Positions 24,391 through 32,177 of a stretch of 32,177 nucleotides of DNA are shown here, one piece after another. Origin of the DNA: an uncultured bacterium (GTDB lineage: Bacteria > Desulfobacterota > BSN033 > UBA1163). The notes beneath the pieces were generated by a model, which did no database searches, was not told where the DNA came from, and saw nothing but the letters and a program-made list of their open reading frames with translations. The position numbers and the translations under genes are program-made. Each line of letters starts with the position of its first letter. The stretch's first letter is position 1. The stretch covers positions 139,038 through 171,214 of the forward strand of contig CALLAL010000016.1 in NCBI GenBank assembly GCA_938002255.1, given 5' to 3'.

Positions 24391-25962
24391 ATGATGACCG
24401 AAGATAGAAAGATCACTCAAGCTGCTTCAACCATTGGCCTGGGAACTCTATCCAGCCGAATCCTCGGATTTTTGAGGGATATGGTGATCGCCCATTTCTT
24501 TGGCGCCGGGATGGCGGCGGATGCGTTTTTTGTAGCCTTTCGAATCCCCAATCTCTGGAGACGGTTGGTGGGCGAGGGATCCATGACCATCTCTTTCATT
24601 CCCGTTTACACTGAATACCTTCACCATCGTTCCGAGGAAGAAGCAAGAGAAGTAGTCCATATTGCTTTTACGTTGATTGGATTGATTTTGTTAGGGATTA
24701 CCCTTTTCGGGATCCTCTTTTCCCCTGTCATTATCCAGATGATCGCCCCGGGATTTGTTAAGGTACCTGAAAAGTTTCAACTCACTGTTACGCTCAATCA
24801 GATGATCTTCCCCTACCTCTTTTTTATGGGGCTTTTTGCCCTCTCCATGGGAATTCTCAATTCCCACAGGCACTTTTTTGCTCCAGCCATTGCCCCCATC
24901 TTTCTCAATATCTCCATTATCCTCTCTGTTTTATTCTTTTATCATTCGTTTCAAAAACCGGTGATGACCCTCGCCATGGGTGTCCTTGCTGGAGGCGTCA
25001 TTCAACTGCTTTTCCAAATTCCCTTTTTGTGGCAGAAGGGGATTCGTTTTCAATTTAATTTTCGGTTTAGGCATCCTGCCATATTAAAGATAGGGGGTTT
25101 GATGATTCCGGGGTTGATTGGAACAGCGGTTTATCAACTGAATGTCTTCGTTGATACCATCTTCGCCTCATTTCTTCCGCTGGGAAGTGTTTCCTATCTA
25201 TTCTTCGCAGATCGATTGTTAGAATTCCCACTTGGAATTTTTGCGATCGCCATCGGCATGGCTTCCCTGCCGAGTCTTTCCGCATTGGCATCCCAGAACA
25301 AGAGGGAAGAATTTAAGAAGACTCTTTTTTTCAGCTTTCGTCTCACCGCTTTCATCAGCATCCCTGCCATGGTGGGGTTGATTGCTTTAAAAACTCCCAT
25401 CATCAACCTTCTTTTTCAAAGAGGCCTCTTCGACCATACTGCCACTTTAATGACTGCAAGAGCCCTGTTCTGTTATACGGTAGGTCTTTGGGCTATCGCA
25501 GGGGTAAGGACAATGGTCCCCGCTTTTTATGCCCTTCAGGACACCTGGACACCTCTTAAAATTGCCATTGTCTGTCTCATCGCGAATGCCCTTCTCAATA
25601 CCCTTTTCATCCTCTTCACCCCTTTAAAACATGCCGGCCTGGCCTTAGCAACAAGCCTTTCCTCTATCTTGAATTTGTTTCTTCTCAGCCAAAAGCTGAA
25701 TCTGAGATTAGGGAAGGTCGAGATGGGTAAGAATGCGAGGACACTTTTCCGAAGCCTGCTTTGCAGTCTCCCTATGGGGATCGTAGCCTACCTGATTTGT
25801 TCTGTAAGAAATTGGTCAAGCACGGGGGAGACTCTTGAAAAGGCATTGGTTCTTGGAGTGGCGATTTTTCTGGGCCTATCCATCTATTTATTCTGCTCCT
25901 TATGGATGAAAAATGAAGAGATGATCTTTCTGCTCAAAATATTAAAGAAAAAAACTCGATAA
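24391..25962 (+). CDS. murJ: Lipid II flippase MurJ
   Basis: A 523-residue MOP-superfamily membrane protein with about 14 hydrophobic segments. It moves undecaprenyl-PP-MurNAc-pentapeptide-GlcNAc to the outer face of the inner membrane. Signature stretches: TLSSRILGFLRDMVIAHFFG, ADAFFVAFRIPNLWRRL, SMTISFIPVYTEY, and the MVPAFYALQDTWTP loop. The usual C-terminal helices are present. The ATG pair at 24391 has no clear ribosome site. Divergent from rpsT across about 180 bases, a common neighbourhood. Confidence 0.95.
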   Translation: MMTEDRKITQAASTIGLGTLSSRILGFLRDMVIAHFFGAGMAADAFFVAFRIPNLWRRLVGEGSMTISFIPVYTEYLHHRSEEEAREVVHIAFTLIGLILLGITLFGILFSPVIIQMIAPGFVKVPEKFQLTVTLNQMIFPYLFFMGLFALSMGILNSHRHFFAPAIAPIFLNISIILSVLFFYHSFQKPVMTLAMGVLAGGVIQLLFQIPFLWQKGIRFQFNFRFRHPAILKIGGLMIPGLIGTAVYQLNVFVDTIFASFLPLGSVSYLFFADRLLEFPLGIFAIAIGMASLPSLSALASQNKREEFKKTLFFSFRLTAFISIPAMVGLIALKTPIINLLFQRGLFDHTATLMTARALFCYTVGLWAIAGVRTMVPAFYALQDTWTPLKIAIVCLIANALLNTLFILFTPLKHAGLALATSLSSILNLFLLSQKLNLRLGKVEMGKNARTLFRSLLCSLPMGIVAYLICSVRNWSSTGETLEKALVLGVAIFLGLSIYLFCSLWMKNEEMIFLLKILKKKTR

Positions 25963-26018
25963 ATTCCTCAAAAGGCTACCCTCATCATATCCATTCGAGT
26001 TTAAAGTGAGGTCCTAAA

Positions 26019-27173
26019 TTGGAAAAGGTTGCAGATGTTGTGATCATTGGTGGTGGCGTTATCGGCTTGAGCATTGCCTATCATTTAGGAAAAAAGAGGG
26101 CAGGAAAGATTGTTCTGCTCGAAAAAGGACAGTTGGGAGAAGGATCGACCGGTCGGTGTGTCGGCGGGATAAGGACTCAATTTTCAACAGAGATCAATAT
26201 CCTTTTTTCACTTGAATCAATAAAGACCTTCGATCATTTTAAAGAGGAGTTCGGGATCGATCCTGAATTCAGGAAGATCGGTTATCTCTTTCTGGCAACA
26301 ACCGATCTGGATGTGAAAATCTTTAAGCAGAATATCGCTCTTCAAAAGAAATTTGGCATTCCTGTGGAATGGCTGGACCCAGAGGAGATCACAAAGCGTT
26401 GTCCCTATCTGAAAGTTGACGATGTTTTAGGGGGAACATTTTGCTCCCTGGATGGATATGTCGGTCCGAGCGAAGTTCTCTCCGGATTTGCCCGGGATGC
26501 AAAAAGGGTGGGGGTGAAAATCTATGAGGGAGTTGAGGTTAAAGATATCTTAACCGATCAAGAAAGAATAACCGGGGTTAGGACAAATGGTGGAGAAATT
26601 TCTACCCCGGTGGTCGTCAATGCCAGCGGCCCCTATGCCTCACTCATTGGAAAGATGGCAAAGCTCGATATTCCGGTCAAACCCCTCAGGCGTCAGGTTT
26701 TTGTGACGGCTCCTTTCCATCTTACGGATCTTACGATCCCACTCACCATCGATTTCCAGAGAGGATGGTATTTTCGGCAGGAAGTGGATGGATTCCTGAT
26801 TTCTGGTCCCCTGGATCAGGAACCGAGTTTCAACACAAACACAGACTATGGGGCCATGCTGGAGGCTTCGAAGAATGCGATTTATCGGATACCAGCCTTA
26901 GAAAAGGCTCGCATTGCAAGAGGATGGGCAGGGCTTTATGAAATTTCTCCGGACCACCACGCCATCCTGGGAAAGGTTCCTGGCGTGGAAGGATTTATCC
27001 TGGCCAATGGGTTTAGCGGACACGGATTTCAGCACAGCCCTGCAGTGGGGAAGGTGATTTCAGAACTGATTGTTGACGGAAGAGCAAGCACCATTGATAT
27101 CTCTTCGCTTTCGCTTGAGCGCTTTGAAAAAGGCGACCACATCCTCGAACCCATGACCGCCTTCAAAGAATAA
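26019..27173 (+). CDS. FAD-dependent oxidoreductase, DAO/sarcosine-oxidase-beta type
   Basis: A 384-residue amine or amino-acid oxidoreductase of the DAO family. VVIIGGGVIGLSIAYHLG near the N-terminus is the GxGxxG FAD loop, followed by VLLEKGQLGEGSTGRCVGGIRTQFS; the Arg/Gly-rich segment is shared with sarcosine oxidase beta subunits and HcnC-like enzymes. ASGPYAS and the C-terminal FILANGFSGHGFQHSPAVGK complete the FAD site. The start codon appears to be TTG at 26019, after GTGAGG. No partner subunits adjoin it. The substrate (sarcosine, proline, glycine or D-amino acid) cannot be told from sequence. Confidence 0.82.
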   Translation: MEKVADVVIIGGGVIGLSIAYHLGKKRAGKIVLLEKGQLGEGSTGRCVGGIRTQFSTEINILFSLESIKTFDHFKEEFGIDPEFRKIGYLFLATTDLDVKIFKQNIALQKKFGIPVEWLDPEEITKRCPYLKVDDVLGGTFCSLDGYVGPSEVLSGFARDAKRVGVKIYEGVEVKDILTDQERITGVRTNGGEISTPVVVNASGPYASLIGKMAKLDIPVKPLRRQVFVTAPFHLTDLTIPLTIDFQRGWYFRQEVDGFLISGPLDQEPSFNTNTDYGAMLEASKNAIYRIPALEKARIARGWAGLYEISPDHHAILGKVPGVEGFILANGFSGHGFQHSPAVGKVISELIVDGRASTIDISSLSLERFEKGDHILEPMTAFKE

Positions 27174-27223
27174 ACATCATCAGAATAGGCATCATCAATG
27201 TTTACAGATCTTGCTTTTGGGGT

Positions 27224-28531
27224 TTAAGAGGCTACGGCCTGTAATTGCGGGCTATCAGGAATTGGATCTTCCTCAATCTCATAGATGGTGGGAGCAGAAG
27301 GTTCGGAGAGATCGAAAATCCTACCCTGATCATCTCCGATCATTGGGCACAAGGGACGGCCTGTGTGAGTTTCAACAATTATTCCTTTCGTTCCGTCTGA
27401 TAGGACTACTTTACGACCAGGGGAAAGTATATTCAGAAGTAAGAGAAAAGCGGATACGTATTCTTTGTTGAGTTTTTCTGCCAGGGCGTCTCTGATCAGG
27501 ATGGTAGCAGCTTTCGCGACAGATAATGCCGGTCGGTAAGGGCGGACGGTCCGAAGGGCATCATAGACATCGGAGATGGCTACCAGCTGGCTTGCAAAAT
27601 GAAGGGGATAATAAGGCAAACGATGCTGAATCTTGGGATAACCTGATTGATTGTAACCCATATGATGCTGGTAAGCGACTACCGGAAGAAGGGGATAATT
27701 AGTTTCAACATTAGGTATTTCGAGAAGTAATTTGGCACCCCAAAAAGGATGTTTTTCCATGAATTGCCATTCCTCTGGCTGAAGAGCTTTTTTCTGGTGC
27801 AAAATCTCCTTAGGGACTTCCTTTTTTCCAAGGTCATGGCAAAGGCCAGCCATGGCAATGGTATTGACCATCTCTTCAGAAAAGCGAAGGGCCCGTGCGA
27901 GGGCTGATGAAAGGATACAGACATTGAGGGCATGCGTATAGGTATAATCATCAAAATTTTTAAGCTCTCGAATAGGCTCGAACAATTCCCGGCCGATGGC
28001 TAATCGAGAGACAATGGTGCAGACGACCTCTCGTGCTCGAACAATGCCCTCAGGTTTTCTGGCTTCAAGATCCGTCAGAATTCCCTGGGCTTCAGCCAGG
28101 AATCCCAGATATCCCATAATGGAACGGGTCAGAAGGGATTGAGGAGAAGTTCGCTGCTGGAGGTTCATTGAACCAGCGACGATTTTATGACTTTGATAGG
28201 GTGTCCGGTTTTTTGAGACGATATGTTCAATCCAGTCAACCAAATCCTCAGCCTCTGCATCCGCCTCAATATGAATGCTTTCAAATCCGAGCTGTTGGAG
28301 GGACTGAAAAAAAGCTTGGAAAGAAAAAGGGATAGGATCGATCCTCCGGTCCTCGATAATGAGATCTTGTCCGAGGAGAGTAATTCTCACCGACCGTCCC
28401 CATTCAGATAGTCTCTGATGAGCCTGTTTGGCGGATTGAAGAACCTGCTTGCTTCCCTCCGGGTAGATTCGGCGCATTCTGAAGAGACCGCCAAGGTTAT
28501 TGAGAAAGTAGTTAAGAACGTCTTGTGCCAT
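27224..28531 (-). CDS. Degenerate HD-GYP-type protein with unidentified N-terminal domain
   Basis: A 435-residue protein. The HD part (about 190-345) shows H200 in YTHALNV, H232-D233 in CHDLGKKEVP, H261 in KHPFWGAK, H289-H290, and DVYDALRTVRPYR. In cyclic-di-GMP phosphodiesterases the GYP motif is HHExxDGxGYP; here it is HHMGYNQSGYP, so the Glu, Asp and first Gly are replaced. Metal-binding residues are kept, so it may be catalytically altered. Residues 1-110 (NLGGLFRMRRIYPEG...DLIIEDRRID) resemble the N-terminus of the protein encoded just upstream. Transcribed with it (17 bases between). A role in c-di-GMP or other nucleotide signalling is inference. Confidence 0.78.
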   Translation of the reverse strand: MAQDVLNYFLNNLGGLFRMRRIYPEGSKQVLQSAKQAHQRLSEWGRSVRITLLGQDLIIEDRRIDPIPFSFQAFFQSLQQLGFESIHIEADAEAEDLVDWIEHIVSKNRTPYQSHKIVAGSMNLQQRTSPQSLLTRSIMGYLGFLAEAQGILTDLEARKPEGIVRAREVVCTIVSRLAIGRELFEPIRELKNFDDYTYTHALNVCILSSALARALRFSEEMVNTIAMAGLCHDLGKKEVPKEILHQKKALQPEEWQFMEKHPFWGAKLLLEIPNVETNYPLLPVVAYQHHMGYNQSGYPKIQHRLPYYPLHFASQLVAISDVYDALRTVRPYRPALSVAKAATILIRDALAEKLNKEYVSAFLLLLNILSPGRKVVLSDGTKGIIVETHTGRPLCPMIGDDQGRIFDLSEPSAPTIYEIEEDPIPDSPQLQAVAS

Positions 28532-28548
28532 ATCCTTTTAATTCGATT

Positions 28549-30300
28549 TTAGGAGCCTGAGAGAGTCATGGGCAAAGATCCCTGCTCCTGTGCCAATGTA
28601 AGGTTATAGGTTATGGATTCAGCCCTCTTAAGTGCCTTCATGGCTTCTTTTTTAACTTTAGGATGGGGATGTTGAGTCAGAGAACGGAGGTGAGGGAGTA
28701 CCTGGGGAAAACCCTGTTGCCCAAGAACAATTGCCAGATTTCGAGTCACATACCAGGGCCCTAATCTTGATTTGGACACAAATATGGGTGTTGCGGCAAA
28801 AGAGAAACAGGACAAAAGGTTCACAAGAAAATAGCGGGTAGAGATGTTTTTTTCTTCGCTCAGTGCCTTAAGAGCAGTATCAAGAAGGCATTTTTCGTGG
28901 TTTACTGCAAAATGAATAAGCATCTGTCGCTCATGGAACGTTGCTTTTCCAATGGATGATAGGCATTTTTCAAATAGGGATCGGACGAGATAAGGGTTTG
29001 CGTCGAGAAGCCTTGGAAAGGTTCGATCAACCATGGCAATAAAACTGAGAACACCGAATGGCCCTAACTGTTCTGCACGAAACTTGATGCGATCGAGTAT
29101 TTTTTGTTGAAAGGATTCCTCTTCTTCGACCCCCATCGCCAAAAACAGGTGGTCTAAAAATTGTTCGGGTGATTCCAGAATAGAGTCCGTTGCCTCGTCT
29201 GAGGATAATACCCTTGAAGACTCCATTAAAAATCCGAGTGAGTCAGAATACTCCGAGTCCATGAATGGGTTATCACTCAGGTTTAGAATCAAGGTTTCTA
29301 CGGTTTTCCAGACGTCTACAGGAAAGCCGCTTTCCTCAGACTGTGCCATCCTCGATCGAACTAGCGATAGGATTTCATGAGGTTGGGCAACTGGAGTGAA
29401 CCGTCGATAAACCTCAATAAATTTTTGTGTACCCTGTTCTCCCATAGCTGCAAGGCCTGCAAGGAGGTCAACGAATCGTTCAATATCAATATCCCTCAAT
29501 AAGGACGACTTCCCGAGTCCCAGCCTTTTCGATTCCTGTCCTTCCCGTCCCACAATCCGAACCAGGTCTTTGATGGCAAGACACTTTCCCATCTGGGAAA
29601 GGTAATTCAGAATTTCTTCACGTTGTGCAGAGGGGAGAAGGGCCAGAGCCTCTTCGAGGCGTTCGCCCAGCTTGAGCAGAAACTCGGTAAACCCTTCTGA
29701 ATCGCCGAGTCCTGATCTTGTCCATTCCGCTTTAGCCGAATCCCAAAATTCCTGAGTAGCAAGAGCAGAGGCTAACTGCTCAACTGGCGCTTCCTGGCTT
29801 ATCAGGAAAAGCCAGGCTCGGCGTCGCCTCTCTTCAGGCGTTTCCTCGGAATCCTGAAGAGTATCCAATGCCCTGCGGTGAATCTCGTTAAGGTTTAAAG
29901 TGGTGATATCAATTGTCAGGACTTCGCTGCGGAGTTTTTCTCTCAATGCCTCCCCTTCAAGTTTTGGAGTGGACACTGCCCGAGCAAAAGCCCAGACATC
30001 GTCGAGAGAAACCTCTTTTTGCCAGACCAATTGAAGAATCTTCTTTTCATGGAGGATGGATGCCAGGTCGCTGGCTTTCCCTGTGATGAATTCCCCTGAG
30101 ACGATCAATTCTTTCGAAGTTACACCGATTGTCAATGCTCCTGGGAAATCCAGTGGTGCAGACTGTAGAACTTTTTTCGCTACTTCAATCATGGTGGGGT
30201 GTTTCGTTGGATAGACACGAACCCCCCGAATCAGGTGTAACAGATTGAGGGCAAAACCTTCCACTCTTCTGGCAATAGGAGATGAATTTTTAAGCTTCAT
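28549..30300 (-). CDS. Large alpha-helical HEAT-like protein of unknown function
   Basis: A 583-residue soluble protein with no signal peptide or membrane segment. Residues 1-110 (NLLHLIRGVRVYPTKHP, then TIGVTSKELIVSGEFI and VSLDDVWAFARAV) resemble the N-terminus of the downstream HD-GYP-type protein. The rest is helical; HEAT-like repeats are most visible near 500-570 (VLPHLRSLTQHPHPKVKKEA). No catalytic motif is recognised. The ATG at 30300 is preceded by GACGGGA. As the first gene of a two-gene unit, it may be a scaffold or sensor for the HD protein; this is inference. Confidence 0.7.
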   Translation of the reverse strand: MKLKNSSPIARRVEGFALNLLHLIRGVRVYPTKHPTMIEVAKKVLQSAPLDFPGALTIGVTSKELIVSGEFITGKASDLASILHEKKILQLVWQKEVSLDDVWAFARAVSTPKLEGEALREKLRSEVLTIDITTLNLNEIHRRALDTLQDSEETPEERRRRAWLFLISQEAPVEQLASALATQEFWDSAKAEWTRSGLGDSEGFTEFLLKLGERLEEALALLPSAQREEILNYLSQMGKCLAIKDLVRIVGREGQESKRLGLGKSSLLRDIDIERFVDLLAGLAAMGEQGTQKFIEVYRRFTPVAQPHEILSLVRSRMAQSEESGFPVDVWKTVETLILNLSDNPFMDSEYSDSLGFLMESSRVLSSDEATDSILESPEQFLDHLFLAMGVEEEESFQQKILDRIKFRAEQLGPFGVLSFIAMVDRTFPRLLDANPYLVRSLFEKCLSSIGKATFHERQMLIHFAVNHEKCLLDTALKALSEEKNISTRYFLVNLLSCFSFAATPIFVSKSRLGPWYVTRNLAIVLGQQGFPQVLPHLRSLTQHPHPKVKKEAMKALKRAESITYNLTLAQEQGSLPMTLSGS

Positions 30301-30640
30301 ATTTGATTCCCGTCAGTATTTCTCCAATAAGGTCATATTGTTAATCCAAAAATAGGTTTCTTTTTCTGGAATATTTAGCAATTCCAGTGCCATAGAAATT
30401 TTTATCTGTAACTCACTGAAATAACACAGATATTTTTGGATAAAATCTGTAAAAGAAGGCTCAAACTGCCGCATTTTGTCACGGGAAATTTAAAGGTTTC
30501 TTAGTAATCTAAAACCCTTAATCCCTAAAAAAGAGATAGGAACTCAAAGGAATAAAAAAATCCTTTTGGTCAAGAGGTTTCGGTGATATAGAATATCACC
30601 TGTAAGGTGAAACCAAAAGACCAAAAGGAGGTTGATAGTC
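30301..30640. other. Gap between HEAT-like gene and transposase
   Basis: This 340-base AT-rich region contains the presumed promoter and left end of the insertion sequence. Bases 30302-30322 include CCCGTCAGTATTTC, which resembles the reverse complement of bases near 32020-32040 and also the general form of IS1380 termini as I recall them. The match is short enough to occur by chance. The left boundary of the element is therefore not fixed. The leader hairpin near its right end is listed separately. Confidence 0.4.
30562..30628 (+). promoter_or_regulatory. Long hairpin overlapping the transposase ribosome-binding site
   Basis: Arms at 30562-30581 and 30609-30628 pair over 16 of 20 positions: CCTTTTGGTC and GGTTTC pair with GAAACC and GACCAAAAGG, with a four-base mismatch bubble between. 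A second hairpin (GGTGATA at 30582-30588 against TATCACC at 30594-30600) is nested inside. The right arm covers the first half of AGGAGG (30626-30631). In RNA it would hide the ribosome site when transcription starts upstream of it. Confidence 0.75.
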
Positions 30641-31963
30641 ATGATACAGCAAACCATCTTCCCATTCAAGATAGAAATGACGAAGGAGAGACTAACGGCC
30701 CATGGGGGTCTGGCCTTGATGGCAGAATTCAATCACGGAATTGGGCTGAGAGAGCTGACGGATCGATATCTTCCGGGTCCTGGGAGCAATCGGGGATTCG
30801 AGCCTTCGGAGGTGGTGGATGCAGTGGTGTTGGTGTTGCAAGGGGGTGGGAGAAGCCTGGAGGATTTAAGAGAGCTAAAGAATGAGGGAGGCTTAATGAA
30901 GCTGATTGGTCGAGGGGAGATTCCAGAGCCAGATACGGTGGGAGATTGGCTAAGGAGGATGGGAGATCCCAAGACAGGGCAGTTTGGATTAAAGGGGTTG
31001 GATCGGGTCAGAGACAAGATTAACGAGAGGATTTTGAAAAGGGATGGGATAGAGCAATACACTTTAGATGCTGATGCTACAGAGATTATTGGGGAGAAGT
31101 CTGATGCTTTCTTTACTTACCATGGGAACAAGGGTTACATGCCGATGGTTGGATTTTTATATGAGACGGCGGTTTGTCTTTATGATGAATTTCGGGAGGG
31201 CAATGTAGCCCCTGCCTATGGGCAGAAGGAATTTTATCTTGAGTGTAAGAGACGAATGCCTGAGGGCAAGAGGATTGGATATTATCGTTCGGACAGTGCT
31301 TCGTATCAGGCGGATCTTTTCAATCAGTTAGAGGAGGATGGGGTGAGGTATGGGATCACGGCGGATCAGGACAAGGCGGTGAAATTGGCCATTGCTTTGA
31401 TTCCGAGGGGGGATTGGAAGGAGCCGGTGCGGGGATGTGGTTATGAGTTAGCGGAGACAGTTCATTGCATGAACGGGACGAAGAAGGCTTTTCGTTTGGT
31501 GGTAAAGCGAGAGATTCGGAGGCAGAGGGAACTCTTTGAGAAAGGGGAACAGTATTTTTATCACGCTGTGGCGACGAATTGGTTGGGGGAGGAGAAGAAT
31601 ACGGAGGAGGTTCTTAGGTGGCATAATCAGAGGGGACAGTCCGAGAACTTCAATAAAGAACTCAAGATTGGGTTTGGAATGGAGCGGATGCCTTGTGGGC
31701 AGAGCTATGCCAATGCTGTGTTTTTTCGAATCGGAGTCCTTGCTTATAATCTTTTCATTGGATTCAAACGACTTTCGTGTCCAGAGTCATGGGCGAGACA
31801 CACTATTGCTACGTTTCGTTGGAAGATGGTGGAGGTGGCTGGTCGGATTGTGAAGCACGCTGGAGAGATGGTTTTAAAGTTGATGATCGATCTGGAAAAA
31901 CTGGAACTATTTCGGGGGATCAGGAAAAAATCATTTGAATTGAGTTTATGTCCAGACGGGTGA
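30641..31963 (+). mobile_element. IS1380-family transposase
   Basis: A 440-residue DDE transposase. YTLDADATEI (D143/D145), then GNKGYMPMVGFLYETAVCLY, YYRSDSASYQ (D218), and RGQSENFNKELKIGFGMERMPC (E335) are IS1380-family landmarks. I chose the ATG at 30641 because AGGAGG lies nine bases upstream. The frame is complete and uninterrupted, so the element may be active. Codon use is G-rich in the third position (GGG, GAG, AGG) and unlike the neighbouring genes, in line with recent transfer. Terminal repeats and target duplication could not be defined with confidence. Confidence 0.88.
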
Positions 31964-32044
31964 AAAAGGAGACGAATCCAGCGGACAAGAGCGGACGGAA
32001 AACAAAGCCAAGGAAGTAGTTTGCGTAAAAACTGACGAATAGCC

Positions 32045-32068
32045 AAGCCCCATCGGGGGCTTTCTTTC
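32045..32068 (+). terminator. Intrinsic terminator downstream of the transposase
   Basis: AAGCCCC, three-base loop region, then GGGGGCTT followed by TTCTTTCC: a compact GC stem with a broken T-tract, about 80 bases after the transposase stop. It likely ends the transposase transcript. The remaining 110 bases of the window show no gene. Confidence 0.6.
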
Positions 32069-32177
32069 CTGATACCGGATAGGGAGATAACTTGAAGAAT
32101 CGGGGATTCCTGGTTTAAAAAATCTCTCTAAATTCTCAAGGGCTGTTATGTCCATTTTTTCTATATCGGGATTTGGG

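Noticed and set aside
31946-32155. Minus-strand open frame at the right end
   Set aside because: It overlaps the transposase terminator and end and resembles no family.
1-32177. CRISPR array, tRNA, rRNA or prophage
   Set aside because: I saw no regularly spaced repeats, no tRNA-like cloverleaf and no phage genes. XerC sits in its housekeeping context and is not a phage integrase here.

Overview
The window looks like an ordinary stretch of bacterial chromosome, moderate in GC, from a Gram-negative organism. The outer-membrane LPS lipoprotein LptE and an ADP-heptose pathway kinase support this. The gene order (xerC-hslV-hslU, argB-argD-argG, leuS-lptE, holA/rpsT/murJ) and the dispersed intergenic repeats fit a deltaproteobacterial (Desulfobacterota-like) lineage. 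That taxonomic call is an inference; no rRNA or marker comparison was possible.

Layout. (1) 1-1740 is a toxin-antitoxin graveyard: an intact VapC-type PIN toxin, a probable HicA remnant, an MNT-type nucleotidyltransferase, and a HEPN/HepT gene whose 3' half is replaced by unrelated sequence ending in a frameshifted PIN-domain fragment. (2) 1992-6531 is a surface-glycan cassette: SAM methyltransferase, GT2 glycosyltransferase, DUF2304 membrane protein, AlgI-like MBOAT O-acyltransferase and AlgJ-like SGNH protein. It is bracketed by two inverted copies of a roughly 170-bp intergenic repeat (about 1753-1935 and 6665-6841). (3) 7003-9002 holds a nucleotide-sugar epimerase and the heptose-7-phosphate kinase, ended by a strong hairpin shared with a divergent-type dodecin on the minus strand. 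(4) 9524-12401 is xerC-hslV-hslU, followed by argB-argD-argG (12473-15853) without argF or argH.

(5) 15943-23927 holds leuS-lptE, then a complete EF-P beta-lysylation set (efp, epmA and a convergent epmB), then a THUMP-type RNA methyltransferase and holA. (6) rpsT on the minus strand uses a UUG start. It is followed by murJ and a sarcosine-oxidase-like FAD enzyme. (7) 27224-30300, minus strand, encodes a degenerate HD-GYP protein and a larger HEAT-like protein; the two appear to share an N-terminal domain. (8) 30641-31963 is an IS1380-family transposase preceded by a long hairpin that overlaps its Shine-Dalgarno sequence.

Most of the window is housekeeping. The parts most worth a second look are the TA graveyard with a HepT-PIN chimera, the inverted-repeat bracket around the O-acyl glycan cassette, the HD-GYP/HEAT pair, and the transposase leader hairpin. 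I did not find a convincing, entirely new defence or metabolic system.
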